Positions 1 to 9,030 of a stretch of 64,000 nucleotides of DNA are shown here, piece after piece. Under the pieces are notes generated by a model. That model searched no databases and was not told where the DNA came from. It saw only the letters and a list, made by a program, of their open reading frames with translations. Origin of the DNA: Exiguobacterium sp. s124. Lineage in GTDB: Bacteria > Bacillota > Bacilli > Exiguobacteriales > Exiguobacteriaceae. The translations under genes and the position numbers were made by a program. The DNA lies in NCBI RefSeq assembly GCF_018617485.1, contig NZ_JACSKH010000001.1:310001-374000 (forward strand), written 5' to 3'. Every line of letters begins with the position of its first letter. Positions within the stretch are counted from its first letter, which is position 1.

Positions 1-136
1 AGAACCAATTTACTTTTTTGATAAAAATATTATTGAAATTTAATATCTTGAATAGGAAAATATTATTAATATGTATTCGATTTTTGGTAATAGAAGGGAT
101 ATAGAGATCACAATCGAAACCGAGGTGTAAACGAAC

Positions 137-1204
137 ATGTTCATCAGTCTAGTCGCCAATTCGTGTATTGCGTTTACTGGGATTTATTTTATATCTAAGA
201 TTGTGAATCACCGTACGAACTATCTTCTTTTAAAAAAATTCTTCATCGGAATCTTATCTGGATGTCTGGGGATCTTTTTGATCACGCAAGGGGTGTTGTA
301 TGAAGAGGTTGTGAAAATTGACTTTCGTTACCTCGCGCTCATCCTGATTGGATTCTATCGGTTAGTTTCTCCATTATTCATTGCAGCGACCGTCATTTCA
401 ATCTATCGATTCAGTTTTGGTCTGAATCTACAATCCATCGTGGCTTGTATCGCCATCTTTCTTATCGCAATTGGAATTGTCATGATTTATCGAATCGCTC
501 GACTTGAACAGAAATTTCTTCTATTCGGAATCATGCTGAATCTATGGGCTTGTCTCATCGCTTTTTTTGCCATCTATACGAATGGTGGCTTTACAGGGAG
601 TGCATTCGCTGTCGGTCTATTAGTCGTGAGCATTAGTTTCCCGGTAGGCCTTTTAATCACCTTTTTAAATATCGATGTCTATTTGATTAACCAACGCGTG
701 AAAGAGTATAAAGTGTCGGCCGAGACGGATCATTTAACAGGATTAGCGAACCGTCGGGCATGGGAGATGCAGATGAAGAAGTTCAAAGAGCGTGCATTGA
801 TTTGCAATGTGTTGATTCTCGACATCGACCACTTCAAACAAATCAATGATCGATTTGGTCATTCGAATGGGGATGAGATTTTAAAACAGTTCGCGCAACT
901 TCTGTATCGAGAAACGAGGGACCACGATATTAAAGCGCGAATCGGAGGAGAAGAGTTTGGGATTTTGATACCGATGCTCTCCCATTCGGAGATTATGAAC
1001 GTAGCAGAACGGATTCGGCGAAGTATCTCGAAGCACGAATTTAAACTGCTCGATGAACGAGTCATTCATATCTCCGTATCGATTGGGATTGCCAATGGAA
1101 AGAGTGAAAATCTGCAGCACATGATTCATTTAGCAGACGATTGTTTGTATCGTGCGAAAAATAGTGGGAGGAACTGTACGCACATTAACGAAACGGTTGT
1201 GTAA
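137..1204 (+). CDS. membrane-bound diguanylate cyclase (GGDEF)
   Basis: A 355-residue protein with about six hydrophobic membrane segments in residues 1-180 and a GGDEF domain in about 190-350. The active-site motif reads GGEEF near residue 269, and an RDHD sequence nine residues before it fits the RxxD inhibitory site that binds c-di-GMP. DHLTGLANRRAW starts the domain. It should make c-di-GMP from two GTP at the membrane, with product inhibition. The ATG follows a GAGGTG ribosome site. The next gene, 27 bases downstream, is a GGDEF-EAL protein, so the two are probably cotranscribed and may work as a synthase/hydrolase pair. The N-terminal sensory region is not one I can name. Confidence 0.88.
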   Translation: MFISLVANSCIAFTGIYFISKIVNHRTNYLLLKKFFIGILSGCLGIFLITQGVLYEEVVKIDFRYLALILIGFYRLVSPLFIAATVISIYRFSFGLNLQSIVACIAIFLIAIGIVMIYRIARLEQKFLLFGIMLNLWACLIAFFAIYTNGGFTGSAFAVGLLVVSISFPVGLLITFLNIDVYLINQRVKEYKVSAETDHLTGLANRRAWEMQMKKFKERALICNVLILDIDHFKQINDRFGHSNGDEILKQFAQLLYRETRDHDIKARIGGEEFGILIPMLSHSEIMNVAERIRRSISKHEFKLLDERVIHISVSIGIANGKSENLQHMIHLADDCLYRAKNSGRNCTHINETVV

Positions 1205-1231
1205 TTCTTTAATGGAAAGGAAGTATGGTGA

Positions 1232-3523
1232 ATGAAGATGACAAAACAGCCCATTTTCTTATGGTCAATCCTGACCGGTGGTGTTCTTCTGTCTCTTATC
1301 CTCGCTAATGTGATTGAATTGTTAGAAGGGTTACGTTATTTGAGTGTGACATTCATTATGTTGTTAGGTCTTCGTATTTCTGTTGAATCGTTAATGATCT
1401 GGCGAAAAAACAAAAGTGATATCCCTTTCTTTTGGCTACTATTCGGTATTGCGTTCACGTGTTTCTGGATGTATCGATCGCTTTACGAACTTTATATTCA
1501 ATCTGACACGTTCATGCCGTACATGGTTGTCCTAGTCGTTGAAATCATGAGTTTCATCTCACTTTTCATTGCGCTTCTATACAAATTGAGTAAGCGTAGG
1601 TTACACGGAAAAGGAAAATCCTATGTATTTGATCTGCTGATTTACTTAACCATCCTTACAGCGATGATGATACAGGGATCGATGTTCCTCAATCAATCGG
1701 TCCACTACGATTTTATGGCGCACCAATATTTAAATAGTACAGTTCAAGTTTTATATACAGGCGTACTCATCACGATCCTGACCATCTTCTATTTTAATAA
1801 AATTGAAATGAACAATCGAAATACTACACAGGTTTTAGTCGGGCTGACATTGATCGTCTGCATTGATTTTGTAAAGTATCCGATTTATCACACGTCACAA
1901 CCAGTGTTGGTTATGTTGGATTACCTGACATGGCTTCTTTCGTTTTTGCTCATCTCAAACGCCGTTCACAATCAGTTGACAGGGCGGAATACCACAAGAA
2001 TCAAACCGAAGCGTCGAGAAAAGATGATTTTTTGGTCAGTCCGCGAGTTGTTGTTGCCGACTTTTGCGATTTTTGTGTTGCTTATATTGACCCTTGCGAG
2101 CTCGGGGTGGGATGTCGATTTATTTGGTCTTGCCGGATTGATTTGTATCCCGCTGTTCATGGCAAAACAGTTCGTGGTGTCGCGTGATAATACCCGCTTG
2201 GTCGAGAATCTCGAGCAGATCGCATATCGGGATAAAGTGACAACACTAGGGAATCGAGATGCATTTCTTCATATGTTACATCAAGAACTTGTATCATATG
2301 AAGACTCTAAAAAAGCGATCGTCATCTTGAATGTGAACCGCCTGAAAAAAATAAACGATACGTATGGTCATCGGTTCGGCAATGAGGTCATCCGAGAGTG
2401 TGTGCATAAGATCAAAGAGAATATAGATCCAGACCATGAATTGTTCGTCCTCGGGGGTGGGGAGTTTGCCTTCCTGTATACGATGACGACATCAGAGGAG
2501 ATGGAGAGCAACTTGCACCAAGTGTCTCAAGCGTTCGCAACGCACGTTCATATCAATCAGCGTGATGTGTTAGTGTCCATCCGGATTGGTGTCTATGAAA
2601 TCAATCACTCAGAAGACACGGTGACAAGCATTCTAGAAAAGGCGGATATCGCTCTCAAAAAAGCGAAAGAATATCCAACTCATTCGGTCGTCATCTTCAA
2701 TGAATACCTTCAATCAAGCCTCATTCGAAAAATGAAGATTGAAAAGGAACTGCGTCACGCTTTGGCGAATGATGAATTCGATGTCCATTATCAACCGAAA
2801 TTTTGTTTGAAGGATGATTCGTTGGTCGGGGTCGAGGCGTTAGTTCGATGGGAGAATGAACACCTCGGGAAAGTCGGTCCGGGTGAATTCATTCCGATTG
2901 CGGAACAGATGGGGTTAATTTATGAAATTGGCGAATGTGTGTTTCGTCAGGCCGTTGGGCAGTGTCTGAATTGGAATCAATGGCTAGATGAACCGATTTC
3001 GGTATCCGTCAACGTTTCCGTTTTACAACTGGAAGATCGACGTTTCGTCGGTATGATTGAGGATGCAATTCAACAAATTGGAATCCCCCCAGAGTTAGTA
3101 GAATTAGAAATCACTGAAAGTGTGGCGCAAAATTTAGACGAGAATCGCATCACGTTGAGCCAATTGAAGCAAATCGGTGTGAAATGCTCCATCGATGACT
3201 TCGGAACAGGATATTCTTCACTGAATGTACTTGAACAACTCCCAATCGATACGCTGAAAATTGATAAATCGTTTATCGACCGGCTGAATCATCGAATCAG
3301 TCAATCTGTCATCGAGACGATTATTCATTTATGTACAGTGCTCAACCTTGAAATTGTGGCAGAAGGCATCGAGTCAAAAAACCAGGCAGACGTGTTGAGA
3401 GAGATCGGCTGTAATATCGGACAAGGCTATTACTTCTCAAAACCGCTCAATCAACGCGATATGAGTCAGTTATTGAGAAACTACTCGAAAGAAAACAAGA
3501 AACGGGTGGCCCGTCCATCTTGA
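1232..3523 (+). CDS. membrane GGDEF-EAL protein, probable c-di-GMP phosphodiesterase
   Basis: 763 residues: about eight hydrophobic segments in 1-325, a GGDEF domain at about 335-490 and an EAL domain at about 505-750. The cyclase motif is GGGEF near residue 407, with Gly replacing the usual Asp/Glu, so cyclase activity is probably lost. The EAL half looks intact: EALVRW near 535, NVSVLQL, ITES, IDDFGTGYSSL, KIDKSF and AEGIE are all present. The likely role is hydrolysis of c-di-GMP to pGpG at the membrane, with the degenerate GGDEF possibly a GTP-sensing regulatory domain (known for such hybrids; inferred here). It follows the diguanylate cyclase closely and is closed by a strong terminator. 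Confidence 0.87.
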   Translation: MKMTKQPIFLWSILTGGVLLSLILANVIELLEGLRYLSVTFIMLLGLRISVESLMIWRKNKSDIPFFWLLFGIAFTCFWMYRSLYELYIQSDTFMPYMVVLVVEIMSFISLFIALLYKLSKRRLHGKGKSYVFDLLIYLTILTAMMIQGSMFLNQSVHYDFMAHQYLNSTVQVLYTGVLITILTIFYFNKIEMNNRNTTQVLVGLTLIVCIDFVKYPIYHTSQPVLVMLDYLTWLLSFLLISNAVHNQLTGRNTTRIKPKRREKMIFWSVRELLLPTFAIFVLLILTLASSGWDVDLFGLAGLICIPLFMAKQFVVSRDNTRLVENLEQIAYRDKVTTLGNRDAFLHMLHQELVSYEDSKKAIVILNVNRLKKINDTYGHRFGNEVIRECVHKIKENIDPDHELFVLGGGEFAFLYTMTTSEEMESNLHQVSQAFATHVHINQRDVLVSIRIGVYEINHSEDTVTSILEKADIALKKAKEYPTHSVVIFNEYLQSSLIRKMKIEKELRHALANDEFDVHYQPKFCLKDDSLVGVEALVRWENEHLGKVGPGEFIPIAEQMGLIYEIGECVFRQAVGQCLNWNQWLDEPISVSVNVSVLQLEDRRFVGMIEDAIQQIGIPPELVELEITESVAQNLDENRITLSQLKQIGVKCSIDDFGTGYSSLNVLEQLPIDTLKIDKSFIDRLNHRISQSVIETIIHLCTVLNLEIVAEGIESKNQADVLREIGCNIGQGYYFSKPLNQRDMSQLLRNYSKENKKRVARPS

Positions 3524-3542
3524 TGAAGAAAGAGCATTAACG

Positions 3543-3583
3543 GAAAGTAGCGCATCGGTCATCCATCCGATGCGCTACTTTTC
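3543..3583. terminator. bidirectional rho-independent terminator
   Basis: Fifteen-base perfect arms (AAAGTAGCGCATCGG and its complement) around an 8-base loop, with A-rich left and T-rich right flanks. It sits between the convergent GGDEF-EAL gene and the deacetylase gene and can stop transcription from both sides. Confidence 0.9.
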
Positions 3584-3608
3584 TGTAAAGTGGTAGACGA
3601 TTGGTTAG

Positions 3609-4343
3609 TCACGGAGTAGCGCTGTCACTGACGTAGGGCTCCCATCCATCCGAAAAGTTGTGCGGCGTCTGGATGCCTTCTAACGTCCGAAATTCATAAT
3701 CTCGCTCCTTCGCATAGCGGATGATCGTATCAAGTGCTTCTGGCGTCATCGAATGATCGTGTGCCAAGATGATGGAGGCAATATTCGCCACACGATTCGC
3801 CTCGAGACGATTGAACACGCGTTGCTCCACGCTGGCGTTGTCCTTCTTATAGATATGATCGAGACTACCAACATTCCAGTCCCAAATCGCAAAACCGGCT
3901 TCATCCATCGCTTGCCAATGCGCAGGCGTCATACCTGCATCACTGCCGTAAATCGTCCGGGCCATATTCGTATGAATTCCCGTTACCTCGTAAATGAGAC
4001 GTTGTACGTCCTTCATCTGACGGACGGCCGTCATCGGTGACGCATAAAACTCTTCGCGTTCGTGTGTCATCCCGTGTAAGGCGATGAGATGACCTTCGGC
4101 GACGATGCGTCGAATAAGATGCTCATTCCCTTTGATATTCTTTCCGAGAATGAAAAAGGTCGCTTTCACCTGATGCTTCTTCAAGACATCGAGCAGCTTT
4201 CCCGTTTTCCAGTTCGGTCCGTCATCGAGCGTCAAATAGATGAGACTCGGGTCGTTATACGCTTTCGGCTCCGGGATTGCTGCCTGTGACAAGGAACCGA
4301 TTAATAAAAAAATAGACATGAGTAAAAGAACGCGTTTCTTCAT
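3609..4343 (-). CDS. secreted polysaccharide deacetylase (NodB fold)
   Basis: I start this gene at the ATG preceded by GAGGGAG. An upstream in-frame start at 4376 would add 11 residues before the signal peptide. The 244-residue product begins with KK/R and a hydrophobic stretch ending SLSQAA, a secretion signal or N-terminal anchor. The NodB motifs are visible: LTLDDGP (general base and metal Asp pair), HGMTHE (metal His pair) and ARTIYG (third motif). It should remove acetyl groups from peptidoglycan or another GlcNAc polymer outside the membrane. The substrate cannot be told. It faces the upstream c-di-GMP genes convergently. Confidence 0.85.
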   Translation of the reverse strand: MKKRVLLLMSIFLLIGSLSQAAIPEPKAYNDPSLIYLTLDDGPNWKTGKLLDVLKKHQVKATFFILGKNIKGNEHLIRRIVAEGHLIALHGMTHEREEFYASPMTAVRQMKDVQRLIYEVTGIHTNMARTIYGSDAGMTPAHWQAMDEAGFAIWDWNVGSLDHIYKKDNASVEQRVFNRLEANRVANIASIILAHDHSMTPEALDTIIRYAKERDYEFRTLEGIQTPHNFSDGWEPYVSDSATP

Positions 4344-4466
4344 TCGAATGAAAACTCCCTCGAGACGATTAAACAAGTGACAGGGTATCGGTATGAAGCA
4401 TAGATTATCACAAAAGGAGTTGAAGACGAAGCAAAAAATGCCCCTGAAGTGGAGATCTGAGTCGGT

Positions 4467-4937
4467 TCATTTCAAGATAGGGAGCTCGTAAATTTGTTCA
4501 TCCATCTCTGTCATGGAATAGGTGAAGTTCAATTTTTTCAATAGCGCAATGGACGCCTCGTTCGTCTCAAGGACACCGGCCTTGAATGCTTCTGCTCCTT
4601 GGTCGGCCAAGTGATGAATCAAGCCCGACATCACCTCGAACGCATAACCTTGACGGGCGCGTGTGGGCGCGATCGTATAGCCAATCCAATACGTCGTCTC
4701 TTCCTGCTGAATATACACGTCCCCAATCAGTTCACCTGTCGTTTGGTCGATGATGGCGAGTTGCGCGCCTTGATGTAGCGATGGTTTACCGAGTAGGGCG
4801 CTCTCATATTCTTCACGGGTGAGCCCTTTGAACGATTGATGCTTCATCCAGTCTAAGTCGTTCCGATAGGTCATGAACGATTCGATGTCCTGTCGTTCAA
4901 ACGGACGGATGAGACAGCGGGTTGTCATGAGTTGCAT
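4467..4937 (-). CDS. GNAT N-acetyltransferase (RimJ/RimL-like)
   Basis: The start is the ATG after AGGAGGAACAAACG. Longer in-frame readings to 5099 run into the gntK terminator and have no ribosome site. The 156-residue product has the RimJ/RimL-type opening (CLIRPFERQDIESFM) and a GNAT acetyl-CoA region around QGYAFEVMSGLIHHL followed by VLETNEASIALLKKLNF. It probably transfers an acetyl group from acetyl-CoA to an amine. The substrate is unknown. It is likely a single-gene unit on the minus strand. Confidence 0.8.
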   Translation of the reverse strand: MQLMTTRCLIRPFERQDIESFMTYRNDLDWMKHQSFKGLTREEYESALLGKPSLHQGAQLAIIDQTTGELIGDVYIQQEETTYWIGYTIAPTRARQGYAFEVMSGLIHHLADQGAEAFKAGVLETNEASIALLKKLNFTYSMTEMDEQIYELPILK

Positions 4938-5018
4938 CGTTTGTTCCTCCTGTAACGTTTCATTCTTTCCTCTCAGTGTACCGTTGATGATGCAGATAGG
5001 GTAGAGGGTTGATGCATA

Positions 5019-5054
5019 CAAAGACCCGTCAATCGAGTGACTGACGGGTCTTTG
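5019..5054 (-). terminator. terminator downstream of gntK
   Basis: Thirteen-base arms CAAAGACCCGTCA / TGACGGGTCTTTG around a 10-base loop, starting 8 bases after the gntK stop codon on the minus strand. The arm itself supplies the short T-rich end. Confidence 0.8.
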
Positions 5055-5061
5055 TTCGAAC

Positions 5062-6561
5062 TTATACATGCTTCCGCTGAAATGCAGAAATGGCTTCATA
5101 CTCTTCCGACAGATGACGCGACAGACGGATGTAGATCGGCAAGAGCTCCCGATAGACGTTCGTCGCTTCCATGTTCGGTGTATGCTCGTGGGTCACTTGC
5201 GGCACTTCTTGGAACTCCTCGATATCCCCGAAGGCGTATTCCCCGAGCATGACGGCCCCGAGGCATGAACTCTCGTGACTTTCCGGCACGACGACCGGTG
5301 TGTCGAAGATATCTGCCATCATCTGGCGCCAGAGGCTCGACTGGGCGAATCCACCGGTCGCATGGATACGGTTCGGTGCGCCCGTCAACTCATCGAGTGC
5401 GAGCATGACCGTATAGAGGTTAAAGATGACACCTTCCAACACGGCACGGATGAAGTGCTCCCGTTTATGGTGGATGCTGAGCCCGAAAAACGAACCGCGG
5501 GCGTTCGAATCCCAGAGTGGGGCGCGCTCACCCATCAAATACGGATGAAACAACAGCCCGTCGGCACCCGGCTTGACCGTCTCGGCGATACGGGTCAACA
5601 CATCGTACGCGTCGATGCCGAGGCGTTTCGCCGTCTCGACCTCGCTCGCCGCGAACTCGTCACGGAGCCAGCGGAGGATGATGCCGCCGTTATTGACCGG
5701 TCCACCGATCACCCAATGCTTATCCGTCAGCGCATAACAAAAGATGCGACCTTTCGGATCTTCGACGGGTTCCGAGACGACCGTCCGGATGGCGCCGCTC
5801 GTCCCGATTGTCACAGCGACGACACCTTGTTCGAAGGCACCGACCCCGAGGTTCGAGAGCACGCCGTCGCTTGCCCCGATGACGAGAGGGAAGTCCCAGC
5901 CGAGCGTCTCGGTCACGTCAGGCGTCACCTGCAAGACTTCCGTCGTCGGAACGAGTTCGGACAGACGCTCTGGCGTCACACCGGCAACGTCAAGTGATTC
6001 CGCGTCCCAATCGCATTGTTTCAAATTGAACAGTCCCGTCGCCGAGGCGATGGAATGGTCGACGACGAAGCGTCCCGTCAACCGATAGAAGACATATTCT
6101 TTGATGGAGACGAACTTGTCCGCCTGCGTAAAGACGTCAGGATGCTCCGCTTTCAACCAGCGTAGCTTCGAAAGCGGTGCCATCGGATGAACCGGGGTGC
6201 CGGTGCGCATGTGAAGAGCACTCGCGTCAAAGTCGCGTTTGATTTCTTGCGTATACGGGTTCGCCCGACTGTCTGCCCATGTGATGCTGTTCGTGAGCGG
6301 GCGTCCTGACGCATCGAGTGCGATCAAGCTGTGCATCGCCGAACTGAACGATGCGAAGCGAATCGGACCGTCCGCTTTGGCACGGACCGCCGAAACGGCT
6401 TCGAGCACGGCCCCATAGATGACGACCGGGTCTTGCTCGGCCGTCTCCGTATCGGGTGTGAGAAGCGGATACAACACGTTATGTACCGCCAGTTGTTGAT
6501 GACCGTTGAACAGGACGGCTTTCGTACTCGTCGTCCCGATATCGACCCCAATCGTAAACAC
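5062..6561 (-). CDS. gntK: gluconokinase (FGGY family)
   Basis: 499 residues, the usual length for FGGY carbohydrate kinases. The N-terminal phosphate-binding motif GVDIGTTSTKAVLF, a central GASDGVLSNLGVGAF and C-terminal ATGGFAQSSLWRQ are typical of gluconate kinases. It phosphorylates gluconate to 6-phosphogluconate in the cytoplasm. The start is a GTG with AGGAAG upstream. It is 16 bases downstream of gntP and ends at a terminator, so gntP-gntK form one operon. The substrate rests on the permease and the nearby 6-phosphogluconate dehydrogenase. Other FGGY sugars are less likely. Confidence 0.9.
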   Translation of the reverse strand: MFTIGVDIGTTSTKAVLFNGHQQLAVHNVLYPLLTPDTETAEQDPVVIYGAVLEAVSAVRAKADGPIRFASFSSAMHSLIALDASGRPLTNSITWADSRANPYTQEIKRDFDASALHMRTGTPVHPMAPLSKLRWLKAEHPDVFTQADKFVSIKEYVFYRLTGRFVVDHSIASATGLFNLKQCDWDAESLDVAGVTPERLSELVPTTEVLQVTPDVTETLGWDFPLVIGASDGVLSNLGVGAFEQGVVAVTIGTSGAIRTVVSEPVEDPKGRIFCYALTDKHWVIGGPVNNGGIILRWLRDEFAASEVETAKRLGIDAYDVLTRIAETVKPGADGLLFHPYLMGERAPLWDSNARGSFFGLSIHHKREHFIRAVLEGVIFNLYTVMLALDELTGAPNRIHATGGFAQSSLWRQMMADIFDTPVVVPESHESSCLGAVMLGEYAFGDIEEFQEVPQVTHEHTPNMEATNVYRELLPIYIRLSRHLSEEYEAISAFQRKHV

Positions 6562-6577
6562 ACAATCACTTCCTAAC

Positions 6578-7921
6578 TTAGATGATAAATAGGCTAATCA
6601 AGAACACGACGGCAAAGCCGGTGAGCCCGATAATCGTTTCCATGATCGTCCATGACTTGAGCGTATCTTTGACGTCGAGACCGAAGTAACGGTTGACGAG
6701 CCAAAAGCCTGAATCGTTGACGTGCGAGAGGACTGTCGCCCCTGAGGCGATGGCGATGACGATCAAGCCGAGCGCCGCGCCCGTGATGTTTTGAATTTCA
6801 AGTAGTGGTGTGATGAGTCCGGCTGCTGTGACCATCGAGACCGTTGCCGACCCTTGGGCGACACGGACGACCGTTGCAATCAAGAAGGCGAGGACGATCG
6901 CCGGAAGTGGTGAACCGGCCATCATTTCGCCGAGGACGTCACCGACACCTGAGTCGATGAGCACTTGTTTGAACACACCACCGGCCCCTGTGACGAGGAT
7001 GATGATTCCGGCTGGCTCGAGAGCTTTCGTTGCAATCTCTTGGACTTCGTCACGTGAATATCCACGACGTGTGCCGAGGAAGACAAACGTGAGAAGCGTC
7101 GCAATCGTCAAGGCGACGAACGGATGTCCAAGGAACGTCAAGAAGTCACGGACGGCGTTCCCTTCGTCTAAAAGAACCGCTGATAATGTGTTCGCTAAAA
7201 TTAACACGAGCGGGATCAAGATGAGCGATAAGATCATTTTGAAGCTCGGTAATTCTTTCGATGTATCGATTTCTTTGAATTCCATGTAGTCCGGAATCGT
7301 CACATGGATCTTCTTAGCAATATACTTCCCAAAAATAGGACCGGCTAAAATCATCGACGGAATCCCGGCGAGAACACCGAACAAGATGACCCAACCGAGG
7401 TCGGCACCAATCAAGTTCGCAACGGCGATCGGACCAGGTGTCGGTGGGATGAAACTGTGCGTGACCGCGAGACCCGCGAGGAGCGGAATCCCATAGTAGA
7501 GAAGCGAACGGCCCGTCTTTTTAGCGAGACCATATACGATTGGAACGAGAATGATGAAACCGACATCGAAGAAGACCGGGACAGCGACGATGAACCCGGT
7601 GATACCGAGCGCCCATTGTGCCTTGTCTTCCCCGAACTTACTGACGAGCGTCTGGGCGAGGCGTTCCGCGCCACCCGACACTTCAAGCATCTTCCCAAAC
7701 ATCGCGCCGAGACCGACGACGACGGCGACGAAGCCGAGCGTTCCGCCCATCCCGTTCTGGATGGAGGCGATGACGTCTCCGAGCGGCATGCCGGCCGCGA
7801 CCCCGACGATGAGACTGACGAGTAACAACGAAACGAATGCGTGAAGCTTTGTGCGAATGACTAAAAATAAGAGCAAGAAGATCCCGGCTAAGGCAATCAA
7901 AATAAGTGTTGAGCCAGACAT
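6578..7921 (-). CDS. gntP: gluconate:H+ symporter (GntP family)
   Basis: 447 residues, almost all hydrophobic, with about twelve or more membrane segments and the GntP-family signatures VPVFFDVGFIILVPI and HSFIPPTPGPIAVAN. It imports gluconate. Its ATG follows AGGGGGAA. A CcpA-type cre box lies 27 bases upstream within a plausible promoter, so it is probably repressed by preferred carbon sources. A hairpin separates it from gnd, which suggests gntP-gntK can be transcribed apart from gnd. Confidence 0.92.
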   Translation of the reverse strand: MSGSTLILIALAGIFLLLFLVIRTKLHAFVSLLLVSLIVGVAAGMPLGDVIASIQNGMGGTLGFVAVVVGLGAMFGKMLEVSGGAERLAQTLVSKFGEDKAQWALGITGFIVAVPVFFDVGFIILVPIVYGLAKKTGRSLLYYGIPLLAGLAVTHSFIPPTPGPIAVANLIGADLGWVILFGVLAGIPSMILAGPIFGKYIAKKIHVTIPDYMEFKEIDTSKELPSFKMILSLILIPLVLILANTLSAVLLDEGNAVRDFLTFLGHPFVALTIATLLTFVFLGTRRGYSRDEVQEIATKALEPAGIIILVTGAGGVFKQVLIDSGVGDVLGEMMAGSPLPAIVLAFLIATVVRVAQGSATVSMVTAAGLITPLLEIQNITGAALGLIVIAIASGATVLSHVNDSGFWLVNRYFGLDVKDTLKSWTIMETIIGLTGFAVVFLISLFII

Positions 7922-7943
7922 TGAGTATTCCCCCTAAATTCCG

Positions 7944-7972
7944 AATATGTAACCGTTTACAGTTTCTTGCAA
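7944..7972 (-). promoter_or_regulatory. candidate gntP promoter
   Basis: On the minus strand, TTGCAA (-35) and CATATT (-10) are separated by 17 bases, and the cre box fills the spacer. The -10 matches consensus at four of six positions, so this is tentative. Confidence 0.45.
7948..7961. promoter_or_regulatory. cre box (CcpA operator) upstream of gntP
   Basis: TGTAACCGTTTACA fits the CcpA consensus TGWAANCGNTNWCA at every position and is a near-perfect palindrome. Its position between -35 and -10 predicts carbon catabolite repression of gntP-gntK. Confidence 0.8.
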
Positions 7973-7977
7973 AGGAG

Positions 7978-7999
7978 AAGGTCATTTCCCCGTGACCTT
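7978..7999 (-). terminator. hairpin between gnd and gntP
   Basis: Seven-base arms AAGGTCA / TGACCTT with an 8-base loop just after the gnd stop on the minus strand, followed by a broken pyrimidine tract (TCTCCTTT). It could be a leaky terminator separating gnd from the gntP promoter. Confidence 0.45.
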
Positions 8000-8010
8000 T
8001 TCCGCATTTC

Positions 8011-8892
8011 TTACTTCTTGACGACCGCGTGACCACCGAACTCGTTACGGAGTGCGGCGACGACTTTACCTGAGAATGTATCGTCCTCGAGTGAGCGATA
8101 GCGCATCATGAGCGACAAGGCGATGACCGGTGCTGCTGCCTGAAGGTCGAGCGCTGTCTCAATCGTCCACTTGCCTTCACCTGACGAGTGCATGACCCCT
8201 CGAATCTCATCAAGCTTCGCATCTTTCTTGAAGGCGTTCTCCGTGAGCTCCATGAGCCAAGAGCGGACGACCGACCCGTGGTTCCAGACGCGTGCGACTT
8301 GTTCGTAGTCGTAATCGAACGGGCTCTTCTCTAAGATGTCGAACCCTTCCGCAATCGCCTGCATCATCCCGTACTCGATTCCGTTATGGATCATCTTCAA
8401 GAAGTGACCGCTTCCGGCAGGTCCCGTATATAGGTAACCGTTCTCGACAGACAAGTCTTTGAAGATCGGCTCGATCGTTGGCCACGCGTCTGCGTCGCCC
8501 CCGACCATTGTACAGGCGCCATTCCGTGCCCCGTCCGTCCCGCCGCTCGTCCCGCAGTCGAAGAACTTGATATCCTTCTCGGCGAACTGCTCGGCGCGTG
8601 CGACCGAGAGCTTGTAGTTCGAGTTGCCGCCATCGATGACGATGTCGCCCGGTTCGAGTCGCTCATACAATTCAGCGAGTACTTCTTCCGTGACGTCGCC
8701 GGCAGGGACCATCGCCCAGATGACGCGTGGCGTCGATAACTTGTTCACGACGTCCTCGAGTGTCGGTACGATGGTGAACGCGTCCGATGTGACGTCCCCG
8801 ACGTCCGTCCCGACGACCGTATGTCCGTGGTCGCTCAAGTTGAGCGCCAAGTTGTAGCCCATCTTTCCTAATCCAATCAAACCAATTTCCAT
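8011..8892 (-). CDS. gnd: 6-phosphogluconate dehydrogenase, decarboxylating (short type), copy 1
   Basis: 293 residues, the short form of the enzyme (the classic form is near 470). Rossmann motif GLIGLGKMGYNLAL opens the protein, SGGTDGARNGACTMVGG is the substrate-binding signature and the C-terminus ends GGHAVVKK. It oxidises 6-phosphogluconate to ribulose 5-phosphate and CO2. It lies upstream of gntP-gntK in the same direction, completing gluconate entry into the pentose phosphate pathway. Its promoter is flanked by two exact copies of a box also present in the rpiR promoter, so it is probably controlled by that regulator. A close paralog lies at 17130-18011. Confidence 0.92.
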   Translation of the reverse strand: MEIGLIGLGKMGYNLALNLSDHGHTVVGTDVGDVTSDAFTIVPTLEDVVNKLSTPRVIWAMVPAGDVTEEVLAELYERLEPGDIVIDGGNSNYKLSVARAEQFAEKDIKFFDCGTSGGTDGARNGACTMVGGDADAWPTIEPIFKDLSVENGYLYTGPAGSGHFLKMIHNGIEYGMMQAIAEGFDILEKSPFDYDYEQVARVWNHGSVVRSWLMELTENAFKKDAKLDEIRGVMHSSGEGKWTIETALDLQAAAPVIALSLMMRYRSLEDDTFSGKVVAALRNEFGGHAVVKK

Positions 8893-8910
8893 ATTGTCAC
8901 CCCTGAAAAA

Positions 8911-8921
8911 GAATTTTTTTC
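8911..8921. promoter_or_regulatory. candidate RpiR-regulator operator, gnd-proximal
   Basis: GAATTTTTTTC, identical to boxes at 8974 and 11599. It has the GAA...TTC symmetry seen in operators of RpiR-type regulators (inference). It lies just downstream of the candidate gnd -10, in the untranslated leader. Confidence 0.55.
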
Positions 8922-8934
8922 CGTCTCTGTATTT

Positions 8935-8962
8935 ATCTTATCAAAATAAATTCGATTTACAA
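8935..8962 (-). promoter_or_regulatory. candidate gnd promoter
   Basis: On the minus strand, TTGTAA and TAAGAT are separated by 16 bases and lie between the two 11-bp boxes. Confidence 0.55.
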
Positions 8963-8973
8963 GCGGAATCGCG

Positions 8974-8984
8974 GAATTTTTTTC
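8974..8984. promoter_or_regulatory. candidate RpiR-regulator operator, gnd-distal
   Basis: Second exact GAATTTTTTTC, 63 bases from the first (about six helical turns, same orientation) and upstream of the -35. It shares the longer GCGGAATTTTTTTC with the box at 11599. Confidence 0.55.
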
Positions 8985-8996
8985 TTTTTTGGGCAT

Positions 8997-9025
8997 AAAA
9001 AATCGACCCCCGAGGTGGAGGTCGA
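8997..9025 (-). terminator. terminator of the MHYT-PAS-GGDEF-EAL gene
   Basis: On the minus strand a TCGACC/GGTCGA stem is followed by six T residues, directly after the stop codon region of the large signalling gene. Confidence 0.7.
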
Positions 9026-9030
9026 ACGCA

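Noticed and set aside
5275-5997. 240-codon plus-strand open frame antisense to gntK
   Set aside because: It lies wholly within a well-supported kinase gene, has no ribosome site and its protein is arginine/aspartate-rich, typical of a shadow frame in this composition.
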